Source of the DNA: Streptomyces prunicolor NBRC 13075
GTDB lineage: Bacteria > Actinomycetota > Actinomycetes > Streptomycetales > Streptomycetaceae
Direction of reading: 5' to 3'
DNA: 64,000 bases
Assembly (NCBI RefSeq): GCF_000367365.1
Contig: NZ_BARF01000033.1
Span: forward strand, 36,404 to 100,403
The translations under genes and the position numbers were made by a program. The notes under the pieces were generated by a model. The model did not search any database, had not been told where the DNA came from, and saw only the letters and a program-made list of their open reading frames with translations. Shown here piece after piece: positions 61,791 through 64,000 of this stretch (positions are counted from its first letter, which is position 1; every line of letters begins with the position of its first letter).

Positions 61791-61794
61791 ACCG

Positions 61795-62787
61795 ATGAAG
61801 ATGCTGATCAACGTCGCGGAGACCGTGGTCACGGACGCGCTGCGGGGCATGGCGGCCGCCCATCCCGAGTTGACGGTGGACGTCGAGAACCGGGTGATCG
61901 TACGGCGGGACGCGCCCGTGGCCGGGCAGGTCGGGCTTGTTTCGGGTGGGGGGTCGGGGCACGAGCCGTTGCACGGGGGGTTCGTCGGGCCGGGGATGTT
62001 GTCGGCGGCCTGTCCCGGTGAGGTGTTCACGTCGCCGGTGCCGGATCAGATGGTGCGGGCCGCGGCCGCCGTGGACAGTGGGGCCGGGGTGCTCTTCATC
62101 GTGAAGAACTACACGGGGGACGTCCTCAACTTCGACATGGCGGCCGAGCTCGCCGAGGACGAGGGCATCCAGACCGCCAAGGTGCTGGTCAATGATGACG
62201 TGGCCGTCACCGACAGCCTCTACACCGCAGGGCGGCGCGGAACCGGCGCCACGCTGTTCGTGGAGAAGATCGCCGGTGCCGCCGCGGCCGAGGGGCAGCC
62301 GCTGGACCGGGTGGCGGCGATCGCCCGGCAGGTCAACGAGAACTCGCGCAGCTTCGGCGTCGCGCTCAGCGCCTGCACCACCCCGGCCAAGGGCAGCCCC
62401 ACCTTCGATCTGCCGCCGGGCGAGCTGGAGTTGGGCGTCGGGATCCACGGCGAGCCGGGCCGCGAGCGGCGGGCGATGATGACCTCCGGCGAGATCGCCG
62501 ACTTCTCCGTCCACGCGATCCTCGAAGACATGACACCGCGCAACCCGGTCCTGGTCCTGGTCAACGGCATGGGCGCGACCCCGCTCCTGGAGCTCTACGG
62601 CTTCAACGCCGAGGTGCACCGGGTGCTCGCCGAGCGCGGGGTCGCCGTCGCCCGCACACTGGTCGGCAACTACGTCACGTCCCTCGACATGGCGGGTGCC
62701 TCGGTCACCCTGTGCCAGATCGACGAGGAACTGCTGCGGCTGTGGGACGCGCCGGTGAAGACGCCGGGACTGCGCTGGGGCATGTGA
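61795..62787 (+). CDS. dhaK: Dihydroxyacetone kinase subunit DhaK
   Basis: 330 residues, full length. Seen: KMLINVAETVVTDALRGMAA, the phosphate-binding GLVSGGGSGHEPLHGGFVGP near residue 45, and the substrate His in ELGVGIHGEPGRERR near residue 215 that binds dihydroxyacetone covalently. CCAGGAGGTACCG is an excellent ribosome site for the ATG at 61795. First gene of the PTS-type dhaKLM operon. Confidence 0.95.
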   Translation: MKMLINVAETVVTDALRGMAAAHPELTVDVENRVIVRRDAPVAGQVGLVSGGGSGHEPLHGGFVGPGMLSAACPGEVFTSPVPDQMVRAAAAVDSGAGVLFIVKNYTGDVLNFDMAAELAEDEGIQTAKVLVNDDVAVTDSLYTAGRRGTGATLFVEKIAGAAAAEGQPLDRVAAIARQVNENSRSFGVALSACTTPAKGSPTFDLPPGELELGVGIHGEPGRERRAMMTSGEIADFSVHAILEDMTPRNPVLVLVNGMGATPLLELYGFNAEVHRVLAERGVAVARTLVGNYVTSLDMAGASVTLCQIDEELLRLWDAPVKTPGLRWGM

Positions 62788-62833
62788 CCCGGCGGTACCT
62801 CCGGCCAACTCGCCCACCACGCAAGGAGATTCC

Positions 62834-63448
62834 GTGCTCGACGCCGACTTCTTCCGCCGTTGGATGACGGCGACCGCCGCCTCCGTCGCCCGCGAGGCGG
62901 GACGGCTCACCGACCTCGACTCACCCATCGGCGACGCCGACCACGGCGCGAACCTGCAACGCGGGTTCACCGCCGTGACAGCCACCCTGGAGAAGGAGGC
63001 GCCGGACACCCCGGGCGCCGTCCTCGTGCTCGCCGGACGCACGCTGATCTCGACGGTCGGCGGCGCGTCGGGTCCGCTCTACGGCACGCTGCTGCGCCGC
63101 ACCGGCAAGGCACTCGGGGACGCGGCCGAGGTGAGCGAGGAGGAGTTCGCCGTCGCGCTGCGCACCGGGGTCGACGCGGTCATGACCCTCGGCGGTGCCG
63201 CGCCCGGCGACAAGACCATGATCGACGCGCTCGTCCCGGCGGTCGACGCGCTCCCCGACGGCTTCGCCGCGGCGAGCGCCGCCGCCGAGGAGGGCGCCGT
63301 GGCCACCACACCCTTGCAGGCCCACAAGGGCCGGGCGAGCTACCTCGGCGAACGGAGCATCGGGCACCAGGACCCGGGCGCGACGTCTGCTTCGCTGCTG
63401 ATCGCCGCACTCCAGGAAGCCGCGACCGCGGAGGCCACCGGTGAGTGA
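62834..63448 (+). CDS. dhaL: Dihydroxyacetone kinase subunit DhaL
   Basis: 204 residues. The ADP/Mg site is in SPIGDADHGANLQRGF, then STVGGASGPLYGTLLRRTGK and DKTMIDALVPAVDALPDGFA. DhaL carries ADP that is rephosphorylated by DhaM and passes phosphate to dihydroxyacetone on DhaK. GTG at 62834 follows AAGGAG. Its end overlaps dhaM by 8 nt. Confidence 0.95.
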   Translation: MLDADFFRRWMTATAASVAREAGRLTDLDSPIGDADHGANLQRGFTAVTATLEKEAPDTPGAVLVLAGRTLISTVGGASGPLYGTLLRRTGKALGDAAEVSEEEFAVALRTGVDAVMTLGGAAPGDKTMIDALVPAVDALPDGFAAASAAAEEGAVATTPLQAHKGRASYLGERSIGHQDPGATSASLLIAALQEAATAEATGE

Positions 63449-63851
63449 CGAGAAGCTGGTGGGCATCGTGCTGGTCTCGCACAGTGCGGAAGTCGCCGCC
63501 TCCGTGGCCGAGTTGGCGCGGGGACTGTCCGGCTCGGGCGCCTCGGTACCGCTCGCTGCGGCCGGCGGAACCGAGGGCGGCGGGCTCGGCACCAGTTCCG
63601 AACTCATCGCCGCGGCGGCCGCGTCCGTCGACCGCGGCGCCGGAGTCGCCGTCCTCACCGATCTCGGCAGCGCCGTACTCACCGTGAAGGCCCTCCTCGC
63701 CGAAGGCGACGAACTCCCGGCCGACACCCGCCTGGTGGACGCCCCGTTCGTCGAGGGCGCGGTGGCCGCGGTCGTCACGGCGTCGACGGGAGCGGACCTG
63801 AACGCGGTGGAGGCGGCGGCTGCGGAGGCGTACACGTATCGCAAGGTGTGA
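63441..63851 (+). CDS. dhaM: Dihydroxyacetone kinase phosphodonor subunit DhaM (EIIA-Man domain only)
   Basis: 136 residues, one PTS EIIA-mannose domain: LVGIVLVSHSAEVAASVAEL with the phosphorylated His at 14, then GVAVLTDLGSAVLTVKALLA. Enteric DhaM carries extra HPr and EI-like domains that are absent here, so it needs the general PTS. GTG at 63441 overlaps the end of dhaL (GTGAGTGA). Confidence 0.93.
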   Translation: MSDEKLVGIVLVSHSAEVAASVAELARGLSGSGASVPLAAAGGTEGGGLGTSSELIAAAAASVDRGAGVAVLTDLGSAVLTVKALLAEGDELPADTRLVDAPFVEGAVAAVVTASTGADLNAVEAAAAEAYTYRKV

Positions 63852-63906
63852 GGCGGGACGTAGAGGAAGGTGTGGGGCAGGGGCATAGCGGGAGCCGGCG
63901 GGCGAA

Positions 63907-64000
63907 CGGCTGGCGGCTGGCGGCTGGCGGCTGGCGGCTGGCGGCTGGCGGCTGGCGGCTGGCGGCTGGCGGCTGGCGGCTGGCGGCTGGCGGCTGGCGG
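63907..64000. repeat. Heptanucleotide tandem repeat (CGGCTGG)n, runs off the window
   Basis: At least 13 perfect copies of a 7-bp unit, starting 56 bp after dhaM and continuing past the last base. Because 7 is not a multiple of 3, it would not encode a simple repeat peptide. No gene is seen in it. Confidence 0.97.

Noticed and set aside
63907..64000. Repeat-containing protein gene at the right edge
   Set aside because: A 7-bp period shifts frame each unit, and no start or ribosome site is visible.

Overview
The window is high-GC actinobacterial DNA, almost certainly from a Streptomyces chromosome. Genes are dense, third positions are GC-rich, and GTG starts and GTGA/ATGA stop-start overlaps are common. 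Gene families also fit: a MEDS/HATPase regulator, a SigB-type sigma factor, an Endo H-type GH18 enzyme and a DmdR-type iron box. All calls come from reading the sequence and recalling protein families; no database search was run. I saw no tRNA, rRNA, CRISPR array or intact insertion sequence.

Region 1 (1-20.6 kb) is dominated by acyl-CoA chemistry: a DUF35 OB-fold protein, an enoyl-CoA hydratase, three acyl-CoA synthetases, a phenylacetate-CoA ligase, a nitronate monooxygenase-like flavoprotein, a carotenoid-desaturase-like oxidoreductase, an amidohydrolase and an acyl-CoA dehydrogenase. Two promoters about 12 kb apart carry the same inverted repeat (TCTGAY-N5-GTCAGA), and the dehydrogenase promoter has a perfect KstR-type box, so part of the region probably forms a lipid, steroid or terpenoid catabolic regulon. 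Embedded in it are an LTA-synthase-like membrane sulfatase, a soluble Ser/Thr kinase with nine 42-residue TPR repeats, and an Endo H orthologue.

Region 2 (20.6-36 kb) holds a copper-storage-like four-helix protein, a PPK2 polyphosphate kinase with a SulP transporter, a secreted serine hydrolase, and an iron-siderophore ABC operon behind an iron box. Beyond that, intact genes (MgtC-like, DHFR-like, ricin-domain, RpiB-like) alternate with decayed ones: a 5'-truncated DUF2975 gene and an internally deleted lipase.

Region 3 (36-42 kb) is a stress-signalling island: a small hydrophobic protein, a PRC-barrel protein, a MEDS plus HATPase regulator, a STAS anti-anti-sigma factor, an RsbP-like PAS-PP2C phosphatase, an RsbQ-like hydrolase and a SigB-type sigma factor. 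Together they look like a near-complete RsbQ-RsbP partner-switching module.

Region 4 (42-51 kb) carries cell-envelope genes (DUF1206, PBP4-type DD-peptidase, L,D-transpeptidase), an amino-acid oxidase, and an amino-acid permease that is both frameshifted and fused to the tail of a FabF gene.

Region 5 (51-59.8 kb) has an F420-type oxidoreductase, a secreted SnoaL-like protein and a TetR gene that share three operator copies, and a same-strand run of MocR regulator, DHDPS-like lyase, MFS exporter and cytochrome P450. Region 6 (59.7-61.8 kb) is a graveyard of gene fragments (TetR, monooxygenase, acetyltransferase, erythromycin esterase, GalU, IS3 transposase, SDR). It abuts an intact dhaKLM operon, and the window ends inside a 7-bp tandem repeat.
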